From contig NC_052614.1 in the NCBI RefSeq assembly GCF_016545825.1, positions 27,925,669-27,989,668 on the forward strand: 64,000 bases of DNA. The letters are read 5' to 3'. The position numbers and the translations under genes are program-made. The first letter of the stretch is position 1; each line of letters opens with the position of its first letter. The notes beneath the pieces were generated by a model. That model was not told where the DNA came from and searched no databases. It saw only the letters and a list, made by a program, of their open reading frames with translations. This document shows positions 47,576 through 61,221 of this stretch, one piece after another. The DNA comes from Eucalyptus grandis (lineage: Eukaryota; Streptophyta; Magnoliopsida; Myrtales; Myrtaceae).

Positions 47576-48668
47576 TCTTCTATTTTTATTTTTTGTTAAT
47601 TAATTAAAATAAGGGGGTATTAGCTTCCACATAACCTTTCGAAGAGTACACTATTAGTATTGACGTACTAAATAAATCAGTATGCATGTTCAATTTTACT
47701 CTCCAATTTTTATTACTTTGCTAATTTCTCTCTGTTGTTTGGTTTTTCTTTGGCAGAGCATCTTATGTATAATATAGATAGTCTTATTCACTACTCATAT
47801 TTCACTCAATATAATTGTCTATTAATGACAACTTATTGGCGTGATTAGGGAACTCAAAACAACGTGAATGTTCATATAATGTTCTTTAAACAGTAATGTA
47901 AGTCAACAGTACTAAGCGATGACATACTCCATTAGATAATTTTAAAATTCTATAAATTAAAGAAATTGTGAAATATGTATATAGAGCTAATCAAGTCATT
48001 CCATTTGTTTATTGGGCTACCCAAAAGTTTAGTTACTAGAAACATAGAACGTGCACATTACAATACCCTTTAATCATAAAGCTACTATCAATTTGAATTT
48101 AAGAAAGTCATCAGAAGAAGAATTGCCATAAATGATAAAACAACAATAGCATAGTATCAATGGAAAATAAAAAATGCAATGTAGATCAATGACCAACAAC
48201 CAAATCCTAACATCTTTTCTTTTTGGTAAGCTAATTGTTTGATTCAATAAATGCAATCTTGCAAAATCTACACATGTTACATCCTCTCCATCTACACAAC
48301 CTAATATCTATTGAGTACAATATTGAAATAAAGATACAAAATTGATCAATGGTAACATTCTTTCCATTGAATAAAGTGTGTACAATGTGGATATACAATT
48401 AGCATTATGTTATCAATCACATCTATGACATATATGTATAGTCATTGTTTGATTCAATGTACTTCCAGTGAAAACTTGCGTTTCAAACCTATGGAATGAA
48501 GGATTGGTGTCATAGGCCTTCTTCAAGACCAAGATTTATTTGAATTAAGGCAACAAAAATTTAACTGAAAAAAGAGCAATAAGAAAGCCATACTTCCAAC
48601 CCCATAAATCAGGACCTGGTGTGACTAAACAAAAATATTACATGTTATACTTTATTATTTGCACATAC

Positions 48669-48952
48669 CTTAAGTTGAGTCCAAGCACCCCAAAGTCCGT
48701 CTATTCAGCTCTTTGATAGGTCGAGGATGAGTAGATTGTTTGGGCAAAAGTTGGACACACTCAGCATTGACCATACTTCCAAGAAAGCCATCTCAATTCT
48801 CAAAAGAGATCCTCAAAGTTTATAGAGAAGTTCCCACCAGCCATTTTAAGAAATTTTAGTCTTGGTACTTTCGTAAATTCATCCGATGTCAAAACATTGG
48901 CTTGTATAAACCTGCCAAAGTTCATATAGATCGCTTCAAAAATTTCGGTTTC
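48669..48952 (-). pseudogene. TNL B exon 3: degenerate linker
   Basis: Acceptor TTTTAG and donor AAG|GTATGT correspond to A exon 3. It reads ETEIFEAIYMNF, VPRLKFLKMAGGNF and ELRWLSWKYG, with in-frame stops (one before ELRW). Confidence 0.8.
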
Positions 48953-49072
48953 CTAAAATGAGGAAAGAGTCCGTTAAATGTAAGTTCCAAATGATGTTTG
49001 AAGGAAGGGAAAACAATCCAAGGAAGATTTCCGCAATTAAGAAAGCAAAGGAGGGTGCATTTAGACTTGTAC

Positions 49073-50066
49073 CTTCTTTCTCTTGATCAAATCAAGAGCT
49101 TCTTTATGATTCCACACCCGTGAACATTTTGTTGGATCTTTACGATTTTCTTGGTATACAATGCTCTTGCCTAAGTCTTTAAGCTGATCATGCATCCATA
49201 ATTGATTCTTTCTCCAATTTTCACTAGGACATTGAAAGTAAACTTTCAATCCCCTTATTTGGAGAAAATCCACAATCATCCCACATGTAATCTGCATAGC
49301 TATTATCATCTCTAGCTAGAAAATAGGGAATATCAAGAAATATTTGTTGTTGCTGATGATCTAACCCCTCATAACTAAATATTAACTTCTCCTTCACATC
49401 CTTACAGTAACTTCCTCAGATAGACTGAACAATGCATTTGGAGGAGAGTTGCTTCTAAAGGCATGCTTGCTAAAAAGTTGAAGAGCTTCAAGATTGTTGA
49501 GTTCCTTAGCTTCATAAATCAAACAATGTTCAAATTGATCTTGGAATCCACTTAAAACACTTCTATCTCTTGTTGTAACCACTATTCTACTTCCCAAACC
49601 AAACCATTCCGCCTTTGCTGCTAATGCCATGAATTGGCTCCTATGATCTACATCATCAAGGAAAATAAGAACTTTCTTTCCGTTGAATCTATCTTTCATC
49701 ATATTTATGCCATGATCAATGCTTGAAAGTTCAACTCCTATGTTGCCAAGGATATCAAAGACTAGGTGCCTCTTCAAATTTGACAAACAAGAACCTTTTG
49801 ATGCTTCTCGGATATTTGAAATGAAACCGCAACTATCAATATTAGTAGATAGTTTGTGATAAACAACCTTGGCAAGAGTTGTCTTGCCTATTCCACCGAT
49901 TCTACAAATTTCAATGAACCTTATGTCCTCAGATTTGACATTCAGCAAATCTACTACTTCATGTACTGATTTGTCTATTCCAACTAGATCATCAGATATA
50001 TGAACATAGGACCCCTTCAGCTTAACTAACACATTTCGAGCAATCAACTGTGCAAGCTCTTCATGA
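49073..50066 (-). pseudogene. TNL B exon 2: NB-ARC with deletion
   Basis: Starts after a CAG acceptor. The P-loop reads EICRIGGIGKTT, with Arg for the first Walker A Gly. Kinase-2 KVLIFLDDVDHRS, RNBS-B RIVVTTRDRSVL and RNBS-C YEAKELNNLEALQLF are intact. At about 49411 the exon jumps from EEVT to the sequence after A's ECPH, losing the GLPL motif (about 109 bp) and the frame. RNBS-D and LWMHDQLKDLG (MHD) remain in later frames, and the exon ends IKRKK at a GT donor (49072-49071). Confidence 0.88.
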
Positions 50067-50205
50067 CTGTATCAGTACACACAACAAAATCAAATTAATT
50101 ATGATCTAGAACAAAGAAAAAATTATGCTCTTCAAAATATAATCAATAATCGAGCAAAAGAAATAGCAAAGAAACAAAAAGACTAAGTTCAGTGCGTTGA
50201 TTTAC

Positions 50206-50710
50206 CCTTGGTTCTTTGTGTCCCATCCCTCGACTCTAGCAACCTCCTTGAGCACTTCTGCCCAGGGCTGCACAATCTCAGTCCTGTTTTTTCTTTATGC
50301 AGAGTTAATGCATCCCTATACACTTCGATTTCAAGCATCACATAAGAGGGTTCCACGTCATAGAAAATGGGCAAAACCTTTAGATCGTTGGTTTTCCTCC
50401 GCTCCATCATGTGTCCCGGCTCGTGCAAGCACCATATACCAGAGGCGTAGCCCCTAGAGAAGATGGGAATACAGATTTTCAAGTCACTGATGGCCTGGAA
50501 AATCTCTGGGCCAATCTCTTCACCAACGTCGATTCGCTTCTTGTCTATGAAAACACGAATACCCTCATCTAGCAAGGCATGATGGAGGGAATCTGTGAAG
50601 TTTGCATGAGTATCCGGTCCTCGAAAACTCAAGAACACATCAAACTCAGCTCCTGATGAGCCATGGCTTGTGGATCCAGTTTCCGGAGAAGAGCTCCCTT
50701 TTCTTTCCAT
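50206..50710 (-). pseudogene. TNL B exon 1: TIR domain, frameshifted
   Basis: Start Met at 50710 (MERKGSSSPETGSTSHG). TIR motifs are FDVFLSFRGPDTHANF, IGPEIFQAISDLKICIPIFS, GIWCLHEPGHMMERR (the usual Leu after Glu is Pro) and PIFYDVEPSYV. After LTLHKEKTG a base is missing (505 nt where 503 or 506 would keep phase), so the last 25 codons read out of frame. In the other frame TEIVQPWAEVLKEV and GWDTKNQG are recognisable up to the GT donor at 50205-50204. Confidence 0.88.
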
Positions 50711-51446
50711 CTTAGTTGCGTCTGCTAAAATTCTGAAAGCAAATCACAAAAAGATTTGACATGCTTTTCTCGTCAAAATACATGTAAAACCACACCACAT
50801 TTTAAAGCGATTTTGCAAGACTTGGTTGATGGAAAACACGTTGTTATGCAATTCAAGGAAGTTGCAAGAACTCCATTTGGAACAACGGTCAACGAGCAAT
50901 GGTCAGGAAGGAAAGTGAGGCTCGGTTTCCATTTCCATTGTGTTACAGCATCGATCCAGAGAAGTAGCAAAGATATGATTCAAGGATTAAGAAATGGCCT
51001 AAGCCTCACAAGTCGACATAATTTGGAAGAAGTAAAGTAGAGTATGGCCTATAATCAAGATGTGACAAGAATCGAAGCGTGGCTCACGAAGTTCAACTAT
51101 ACGTCAGTCACTTTCGAGCTCCTTGCTCTGTTGCTGTGGCAGATCAGAAAGCGCAGAAAAACCCAGTGTTCGGAGCTCAAAGTCCGAACCTACCGCCGCG
51201 CACCACCCCCCCGGGGCGGGCCCCAGCAACTCATCCACTCGGCCCTGGCGATTAATCATAATCTCAGAAGATAGGTAGACAAAAACGCAGGCGAAATCAC
51301 AGCAGCGAATGGACCTACCCTAATGTGGGAAACCCCACCATCCTGCGACGTGCTCAAGACAAACGTCCATGGATCTTCTGTACCAGAAACAGCGGAAGGA
51401 GCCATTGCTCGCGTACGTCGCCGCAACACATTAGCCAAATGAGGCG
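50711..51446. other. Immediate upstream region of TNL B
   Basis: No promoter element could be supported. 51190-51220 is a short GC-rich stretch. The plus-strand frames 50756-51274 are random-looking. Confidence 0.4.
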
Positions 51447-53393
51447 AAAAATTTATTGAGAGAAACGAATGTAGCGTGACAGTGACATAATTAATCGAAC
51501 TTGATTTAATGCAGTCTTTTACTGAAATGAAATTTCAATCGTACAAGATAAACATAATATTTATATCGAGCATAAAGATACTAAAAATCCCAAAAGTATC
51601 TTATGACATTTACTTTAGTATTAAAACTTTCAGTGATCCAATTAAGTGTCAAATAAAAAAAATCATTTAAGTGCATATGGCAATAAATTCCGATCAAAAT
51701 TATTAGATATCTTTTATGATAAAATGTTTAGTTTGACATGACCTCTTTTATATTAGATATAAGTCCACCATGGACTTCTCATGTGATTGGCTTGCCTAAA
51801 CACATTACATGAAGGCTAGCCTAAACAACATCCCATGAAGCCTATCTCAAAATAGACGGAAAGAATTCTCTTGGAATCGGATATGACAAGGCTCCTTCAT
51901 CTATGTTACTCTCTAGACAGCGTTGGCTATCTTCGATCACTGAGAGTCGCTGTTGTATCTCCATTTTCAGCCACCTCAAGCTTTGCCACAACTGAAATAG
52001 GGAGCTCGGTCACATAAAGTAAGAGTCATTTTTTTAGTTGTAGAGAGCTAATAGAAAATTCTTTCATTGAGCTCTCTCATTTACAGATCTCCTTCATAGA
52101 TTCCAGGCCATTAATAACCATCATTGCTATTGCGATTCACCGTTGGGAAGCTTGAAGTTCTTCGAGCTCGCTTGGTCTTTCTTTGCCAACGAAAATGCTT
52201 CGAGAATCCTTGGTTTCTGGTTTGAACCCTGATTTGAGGCCAATGCCTCCTTGCTCTAATTTTGGTGAGCTTAGGTCCAAGAGTTTACATCTCACTGTTT
52301 TGCTCTATTTGTCGGTTAGGAAACTTGAAGTGTTTCAAGCTCGCTTGGTCCTCCTTGCTCTGTTTTGCTCTATTTCAGTGTTTCCGTGATTGTCATGCGT
52401 GTAAATTGACACACGTCTACTTGATTCTCTCATAACATCATCAATTATGATGATTGTCCGAGATCTCCATATGTATGTTGTCTACTCTATTTTTGCTTAT
52501 GTCCATTGCAAGATTCAACTGTCGATTTTAAAAGAAAATCAAATTAAGGTTTCAAATTTTGGAAAATGCTTGATTGTTTGATTTAAGGTTTTTATTTGGG
52601 GTAAAATATATATATGACGTCATTTAGTAGTATATATGCTGATTAGGCATGCCAACAAGTTACGGCTGTTGAAGAAACTAATAAAAAATTGTCATGTCAG
52701 ATTTTCAAGTCATTATTTTTTTTTTTTGAGTGATACTAAATAATTCAACGAAATATTGTAGCACCAATGTGAATGACCATAAAACTTTTGGCCCCTTTCC
52801 TTTTGCAGCCACCCATTGAGAGAGGTGGCAAAATTGTGATTAAAGCCAACACGAGCCAGCTTGCCACATTTGACCAAGACCCAACAAACCCACGCCAATT
52901 ATTTTTCCAGGAATCAAGTTGCTTGGGCGGCGGATCATGCCTGGACGTGGTCGACGAGGGCAACGAAATTCGTGAGATTTCGACGTTTTATATATTTTAT
53001 TACTCATTTTCCCTAAGACTTGTAAACTATGTCGATGTATGGGGACGGTGATGATGATGATGAACGACGGGGATAAGACTGGCTTTGTCCGAAGTCCCGC
53101 GATTAAATTAAGGAATGATCAGGACGGAGAGAGAGAGCGATTAGATGCCCACGGTTTGACCGTGTCATTTGCGCTTACTTTTCAACATGAGCCTAGGAAT
53201 TCCGGTGTGAATGAATACGAGGTTGCTTTCGATGACTTGGGTCTTTGCTCGAATGCGATTTGAAGTGGTTGAGCTTGAGAGAGGCTGCTGATGTTTCCTG
53301 AGACTTGCTGAAAATGGAATTTTAAATGGAGGTTGCAGCTTTTTGGATCGACAGTGCGTGGTCAAACCCCAAAATATATAATAGGCCCAATAA
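51447..53393. repeat. TNL B upstream region, duplicated at 45968-46750
   Basis: The outer parts (51447-51570 and 52790-53393) match 45968-46750. About 1.2 kb in the middle (51571-52789) has no counterpart in the other copy, so it was inserted here or lost there. That middle part has no recognisable ORF. Confidence 0.7.
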
Positions 53394-54505
53394 GAATTTC
53401 AGAGATGGACCCGATGCGGATTCTTCCTCGGTCAGAAAGTGAAGTGTCTCCAATAGATTATACCCTCGCGTTTTTTTTCTTTCTTTTGAATGGATGAGGA
53501 AGCAAGGTAGCAAATTCGGGGCTTATGAAATATCATACTAGCATAACGGGCAGTGTAAGACGCGAATCTGAATTGAGATGGACCAATCCAAAAAAATTGG
53601 ATTGTTTAGGTGTGATAGCGTGTAAAATTGAACGTGTAGTGTGTGTATTAGGTTTTACAGCAAATTGACCATATTATCGACCCGAGAGTCCAAATGTTAC
53701 TTATATATGTTGGGTGTACGAAATGTTAATCACAAAAAAAGAAGTGGCAGATAGTTAAAGGTAACCCTAATATCCTTCCCTTCGCAAAATCAAAATCAAT
53801 CTCTAAAGTGTGGTACAAGGATGGTAAATGATTACCAACCAATTATATTGGTGTTGGCATTGTTATAGAGTCGTTGCAACAAATTACTGGTACCCTGCGT
53901 TTTGCTCCACGTTTTGGACTTGTCCATCATCTTTTGGACGCAGTTAGTGTCAATTTTCAATAATTGGTTCGATATTCATGCTAACTGCTTCTTCATGTAT
54001 GCTAACCAAATTCTACCATGTGCCTCGCCACAATTTCCATTGCTTCTTTTAAGAATTAGGGTTGACAAGGAAATAACAATTCTCGTAAATTTTTCTAACT
54101 TTAACTGGTTTGGCATTAACCCAACCGTTTTTGCCACGTGTGTGCTAACCGCATGTATGCCAATCACCTCTGCCACGTGTTTAGTTATGATGTTCATGTT
54201 TTGCAATTGTTAAAATCTAAATTTTTCTTGATAGTTCAAGTTAGGAAATTTGAGATTCAAGATCCATGATTGCGGCGAGTCTCACTTTTTGACAAACAAA
54301 TCAGTCAAGTATCCTTAGTGTCTCAGTTGCATGTAGAAATTAGAAGCATTGCATTCTATTAGCAATTTAGCATCATTTTTTTCAATAAACCAGAGTTAAC
54401 TTTTGGGTTGCCTTTTTGTCAAACTTAAAAAAATAAAAAGAAAAAGAGAAAAAAATCAACTCTCAACCAAAAATTACAAAAACGTAACAATTTTGCATAT
54501 AGATC

Positions 54506-54600
54506 TCAAATTTATTATAGGCGTATAGTATTAGGTCTTTTTTTTAGATATCTAAAAAAAAAAAAGAAGACCTAATTCTATACGCCTATAATAAATTTGA
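54506..54600. repeat. Near-perfect 95-bp hairpin
   Basis: The arms (about 34 bp, tcaaatttattatagg...) differ at a single base before the T/A-rich centre, which contains the palindrome AGATATCT. It could be a tiny foldback MITE. A TA-type duplication cannot be distinguished in this AT-rich context. Confidence 0.75.
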
Positions 54601-56724
54601 CATTTAACAGACAAAAATTAGAATTTCATTAATTTATGATCTTTTTTAGATATATGATTTGGAAACAGTAGTACTTAGAAACTTCGCATCCAATTAAAGA
54701 AATTTGAACGGATGGAGCTAATTAACCATTTAGAGCATTTGGCATGACCACGTAAAAACTCTAAGAAAAACTCCCACCTTCTTCAGCCGGAAGACCTGAG
54801 GATCTTTGCCCTCGAGTCTTACCGTCGGCGTAAATCTATGCCGATGAAATACTATGAAGTCCCCGGTCATCGTTTTGATTGGAAATCGCGATCGAAAACT
54901 CCTTTCAGCCAAGCTTATCTGTTGCCGTAAAGTTACTGATGCTCTTCTTTATCGGAGATGCCATCCAGAACCTCCTCATGCGGGTTCAACCAGTAGCCGC
55001 AATCGAGATCTCTCCTTGGTAAGGTAAGAATTGCCTATTCGTATTCTCGGTAATCTGTGGAAGAAAACCCGCAACCTCTGGTCCTGGATGGTATTTGTCC
55101 CAAAAACTGCTATGTCTGTGTTGAAGTTGTGATCGAGTTGGTGATCTAAGTTTCCAGTAATGTTAATCATGATAGATTAGCATGAGTTGTCGCCTAAATT
55201 TTATGTATAAATGATCGGGATAAGTGCACTATAAATTTTAAAATTAATATAAAAGTATAATTGAGTCTTAAAATTTACAATCAAGTCTTAAAACTTGTTA
55301 AGTTGGTTCAATTGTCCATTAACTCTGTCCAATTTGACTTAAATGCTTATGTGGTTTTTTTTTTTTTTAATTATTTTCTTTATCTTCTGTGTCGAGGCTC
55401 ATTTTGGTGCATGTCTAATTTTTAATACAAATTTTATTTAAATTAAATTTTAAAAAAGTAAGCCTTTGCCGTTGCTGCCTTATCATTGTTGAGAAGGGCC
55501 AATGTGGTAGGGATGGCTGGCGGAGGTCGCCGGGCCTGCGGCCCTCCTAGTTTCTAAGCCTTTTCTTATTAATATAGTTTATTTTTATAATTTAATTAAT
55601 AAAATTTATATTGAAGATCATTTAGATCAAATATCATTTTAATTTTATGTTCCATGATTTAGTCACGTTATTAAAAAAAAAAAAGCTATGTCAGCAACTC
55701 AATTTGACAAAAATTTAGAAATTGATTACATTTGTTTTTATAAGTTTTAGAATAATTACATTTTTGTGATAAATTTTGAAACTTCCGATATACTTATACC
55801 TAAATAATCCCACTAATTTCGCCCACCACTTATTTGACATGAGGGAATTTATCTTCGGTTGTGGATCATTTTGGGTGCATATATGTTTTACTTAATAGAC
55901 ATCATTTTGGTGGTTATTAAGTGTGATGATTTCTGCCATATCTCATCGTTTCTGAGAGTATTGCTGAATCCATCTTTTCTCTGTTTTGTATTGTGCGTCT
56001 CATGTAATGATCGATCAACGAAGGCCTTCCGGTTATTGAAGTTGAGATATTTTCTGGATTCGTTCCAGGTTTACTGTAGCAGGATGAAACTGGGAATTCT
56101 GAGGAATAGGAAGCCACGCGTGAAAGATGATGGAGGAGGAAAAAAAAATAAAATAGAAAGAAAAACGAAATGGGAAAAGAAGACAAACGGTGGAGGAAAT
56201 AGGATGGGCTCATTTAGTTATGGTAGGAGATAGATTTAAGTTGATTTTGATGGGCTTGTCCTTATTTTGGTAGATTTGGGCTTAGCTTTGTTTGGACTAG
56301 TTTTGGGCTCTACTTGGTATAATTAGGTTTAGGCTGAATCTGGTCTAATAAGGTTGCTTTTCTTCAAAATGGGTTTTTGAAAGTTTATAAATAGAAAAGG
56401 GCTTTCATTTAATAAAGCCCGATTTGTGTCCATGGCCTAGACTTGGAGTCCACAACAGCCCATATTCGCATCGGGCCCCAAGGGCCTAGCTTGGAAGCAA
56501 TTTAGGTTGTTAGATTTTAGAATTAGATTTTGCTTAATTTCGTTTAGTTAGTATATATAGTTAAACTTTTTTTAGCAAATCTCTTTGACATAATTTGATT
56601 TTTTGTAGGTTGATTTTTTAGGCAAGGAATTTGGCTCAATTCAAATATAGCTCACGGGGTTGCTATTATGAAGTTTAATAACAAAGCCATGTTATGTTCC
56701 TTACCCAACTAGTATCAAGTTTAC

Positions 56725-56861
56725 TTAATTATTTGTAATCCTTTAATATTGCTTTTCTGAGTTGTGATTTGCATATTTTAGTTGAATGGTTAGGTTACGT
56801 TTTAGAGTCATACTTAATTATTTGTAATCCTTTAATATTGCTTTTTCTGAGTTGTGATTTG
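56725..56861. repeat. Direct repeat, about 48 bp, 87-bp spacing
   Basis: The segment beginning cttaattatttgtaatcc occurs at about 56725 and 56812, one extra T in the second copy. Confidence 0.75.
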
Positions 56862-59800
56862 CGGGCGGTGGTTCATTGCATGGACATTTAGCAGACAAGA
56901 ACTTGAGGACTCATAATTGGATAAAAAAATTGCATGTGACAATTAGTTAACAAATGATCAAGTTTATATATCAAAAAGGTTCTAGTTAGATAATTAGTGT
57001 AATTGAGTTCTTGATCTTAGATTTCTGATTGTGTAAGAATTGAGGTATCATCTCATGCTTCACTTGGTATCTAATTGAGCCTAATAGGTTAGTGATTATT
57101 CCTCATGATAGAATTCCTTTAGACTTAATTGAACTAAAATGAAATTTCCAACATCGCGCAATGTAGGGTTTGAAAAACCTTTGAACCTGTCATTCCCCAA
57201 CTCCCGTCCATGAGGGTCGCGTCAAAGATTATGAGGTTGTGGGGCCTAACAATCTCTATTCCTTTTTTTTTCTTTTCTTTTTTTTTTTTTTTATCCCAAG
57301 CTTGCATCGTAAAATTTCCCAACGTTGATATCGCACATGCCAAACCTTCCGCTGGTCAAACCTTTACCAATTTCAACCTTGTTGGAATTAATTGCGCTAA
57401 GACTTAAAATTATAAAGTGACAATCTTGCTTGATATGATTGATGTCTCATAAAGTCAATGTCTCTTTTAAAATGGAAATGACCGATACTTATTTTGGCGA
57501 TTTTTTAGGTGTTAATACATCCCCACTCCTCACATAAGAAAAGAGGTACAAAGATAGCCAGCCAGAACAAGATATAACAACTGATTATTTGAAAATTAGT
57601 TAATGGATAAAATATGCAGGTCTAGTGAGATGACAAATTTTAGTGGTTGTCATCAACTCCATGGGTTTAATCTTGTTTGGATTAGGGGCATGACGTCAAT
57701 TGGTTGTCACTTTACCAAACGCAAACAACTCCATGCTTAGGCCTACCATCTGTCTATGAGATTAGTGTTGTTTTCCGTAGTCCAAATACTTGCCTATCAT
57801 GAGTTATCATCATTAGAAACAGGATATTTATTCTCAAACATTTATGTCTCTCTTCACTGAAAAATTATTGGTAATATCATTAAAATGTACAAATGTTAAA
57901 TTATAATTTGTAATGATTTCATTAGAAAATATTAGTAGAGTACTCGTCAACCCATTAAATAAGGGAATGATGTAATTTTCACTGCATTAACTTGTCTAAT
58001 AAAACGCATGGTCATTATTTTAAAAAGATCAAATATTTCCTTAGTTGATATGCATAAGAAGTGTTATGAGGTGTTACTTGTTAATATGAAGAAAATAATT
58101 ATATGTCAATCACGCAACTCAAAAGGTATGATGAACCAGTTATATTGTCTGTGGGATATGCTTGCCCCTCCATGTGGCACTTAAATTTTGTAACCACTTA
58201 CTTTGATTGACTTGTCAAACTACATTTATTGAATTAGTATTCATGTATTAGATCAGAAGGTATTAGAATACATAAGTGTAATTCTTTGTTTTAAACACCA
58301 TACATATATCATATATGGCAAAAATGTATACGAAATGCATCATTAACAAATTGCAATCATGGAAATATCCTTATCCTTATCATACTGAAACGGATCCTAT
58401 TATTAGTATCAAACTAATATCGATTCATACATAATACGTCTTCTAATCAATAATAATACCAAAGAAAGAATTTTTGTTTAATTAATTTCTTTTTATCTGG
58501 AAAGTTTGCTTTTGTCCACAAATTTGCCACAGTTTTAAAGTTGTCGCAAAATACTGTATTTTTATGAATACCAATTCTCTTTCTCGAATTGAAGTAAATT
58601 AGAATTCTTAATACTGTATTTTTAATCATTCTTTGATGTCCCGCAATGGATTTATCCAAATCAATCTTGGCAATATAGCATTTTCATCATACATTCGATT
58701 TAAATTTTGGGCTTTGTCGTTGTGAACCAATGAAATTTTCAGAGTTTGGTACACAACTAATATTGAGTCATTTTTTATAGACAAAAAAATTGGTTGAATG
58801 ATTAATATTTCGATTTGCATTGATTATATAAGAATTAAATCCTTTTTTCATTTCATCGATAATCAATTTATCGCTAGAGACGCTCATGAACTCCCCTTAA
58901 ATGCCTTGGAGCAGTGATTCCTGTGGTTGCGATCTTTATTACAACAATGATGTCAATAGATCAAAATACTTGTCTGTCTATGGCTCTATTGCATGTGCTT
59001 GGAGTAGAAATTGTGCACAGATGTGTTGCCATTCTATAGTTATTATTTTGATACAAATTATTTTTAAAGAAGAGGAATCGACTAACTTGGTTAAGGTGTA
59101 AGGATCATATGTCTGTAATGCATTTTATTTCCTAGATTAGGTCCCATTCTTTTACCTATTATCGAGAGTTGAAGGCTATTAAAAAATTTTACTTCGACAC
59201 CAAAGAAGAGCTTGACTTATTTCTTTATTTTTGTCCTATGTTTGTCTTTAATGGATATTTGATTTCATCCATTAATATATTTTCTTCCTTTTAAGTCCTA
59301 GCTAAATAAGAACGTTAGTTTGTACTGTTTGTTATTATGCTATGTTATGAATATTACCACATCAATCCAATACAACGAAGCGTTGGGATATACTTTCTGT
59401 GAGTTTTTTTTTTTATGAGAGACTATAAGATTAATTTGTGGGTTTGCTCTGGATGTGATCTACCATCGGAAAATACTTGAGCAACTGGGTGACTGTAAAC
59501 TCTGCATTCTCTAGATTTATAGTGGACTTCTTGACAATTGGCTCTCTCCATGGAGTGATTACGACATTCAAGAATGAACTATGTAAATCTTTGATGTCGT
59601 ATTGATTATCACTAGTTTCTCTGGTAATTTATTCTTAATGTAATTTTACCACATTTACATTGACACCAAAGAAGAATTCAACCAAATGCTTTATATCTTT
59701 CCTAATTGATCTTGACTCAACATAAAAAGGTAAATTGATTGTTTCCCCAATATCTGGATGCTTTTTTTTTTTTAATAGATTTCATTCATAAATCGATTTT

Positions 59801-61221
59801 CTTCCCTAAGGGTTCTAGTCTTAATAAGAATGCTGCTTCTTATTGCATGTTTGTATTTTATGAAATAAATGTAACATATCGATTCAGATTAATACTTTTT
59901 ATACTCTTTCCAAAAATCTAGAAATTTGCCTCAACTATAAAATAAATGATATGGTTTCAAATACATAGACAAATAAAGATGTCTTATGATCTATACTGTT
60001 AATGAACATATATGTTGATCCATATTGGGTAAGTTGTAGATATACACTAATTTATGGTACAGATACTCATGAAATTAATCTAATTTTCACTTTTACGAAT
60101 CAACACGTTCTCGAGAAAACGGAAAATGAGAGCTGGAAAGTGTTGTCGAATTTAAAATATTTTCCGAAACCAAACGGCCAGTCTCCACATAATATCGTGA
60201 TAAAAAGATTGAAAAGACACGACCGGCACACCAACTTAAAATGATTGCATCCATAAACAAGTTAACAATAAAGAATTAATTCAATGAGAGTAAAACATTT
60301 ATACTTCTTCTGACAAAGACAAACATTTGTACTTAATTAGTATACTGAAATTCATACATATGTATAGGATAATTTATCTCCTGTGGTTGTGAATGAATGA
60401 CAAACAACTTGATCGTGTAATACATTAGAAAAAAAGGAAATTATTAGATTCCTACTATGGCTGGTCTTATTCTATACATACTCAAAGGCGTGTGTATATA
60501 TGTACATATGGGTTCCTCCTAGCAACTTCATATTATTAAGAACATTGACGAATCCATGTTTGAAAAAATTACTTGCACCAGGCCGTGGTAGGATATTCTT
60601 GAATCAATAGAAATTGCTGCACTGATGATTATTTTCATAGAACTTTACTTCACTGCAAAAAGTAAGCTAGATTTGGAGAGATCAAGTGCTTCATGATTTT
60701 TCAAGTCTTGTGCAGGAGATTGAATGTCTGAGAGGTATTGTCTAAACATATTAAAATTGCAATTCGTTCAAGAGTGCCGAGAACACCCGCTAGAAACCTA
60801 ACAAAACATAAACTTCACATTTTTCTGTGGCCTCTGCATAGTTCGTAACTCAGTCACCATCGTAAAATGAGCCCTTGTATTAAACAAACCGTTGGACAAA
60901 AAATCAGGAAAGAAATGACTAACCTTTCGATGCACAACAAAAGTGGTTATCCTGAAATATAAGTTGAATCACCAGTACCTAATAAATAAATTTATGACTT
61001 CACGATGGTCCGAATATAATCACAGGGAAAGTATTCTCGTTTCATAGCATTCATACCAATTGTCTTCTCAAAGTGATGACGGAACTGTGTGTTTTCTATG
61101 ATTGAGAGGAGAAAATCATAAGCTTTACATTCATTGCTTTGATGACAAATTCCTCCAAGCCTCAAAATTCAGGATTCGCTAACTTTGAAAGCATTTTCCA
61201 TGTGGTAGTTCTTTAGCTTCT

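Larger units (their letters stand above)
47040..50710 (-). pseudogene. TNL B: disrupted TIR-NB-LRR pseudogene
   Basis: Close paralogue of A. Exon 1 (TIR) is 50206-50710, exon 2 (NB-ARC) 49073-50066, exon 3 48669-48952, and the LRR remnant 47040-47460. Intron 1 is only 139 bp. Defects: a one-base deletion in the TIR exon near 50287, loss of the first P-loop Gly, a deletion of about 109 bp removing the GLPL region with a frameshift, stops in exon 3, and loss of most of the LRR exon. A functional receptor is impossible; it is useful mainly as an outgroup for events in A. Confidence 0.88.
53394..61221. other. Gene-poor interval of 7.8 kb
   Basis: I found no coding region. Supported contents are the hairpin at 54506-54600, a MITE-like stretch at about 55205-55800 (inverted 'aagtataattgagtcttaaaa'-type ends around a GC-rich patch), and a 48-bp direct repeat at 56725 and 56812. 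There is also a possible LTR-type promoter near 56385-56420 (TATAAATAG followed by AATAAA) and MITE-like words at 60150-60183. The rest is AT-rich with no visible structure. Confidence 0.45.
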
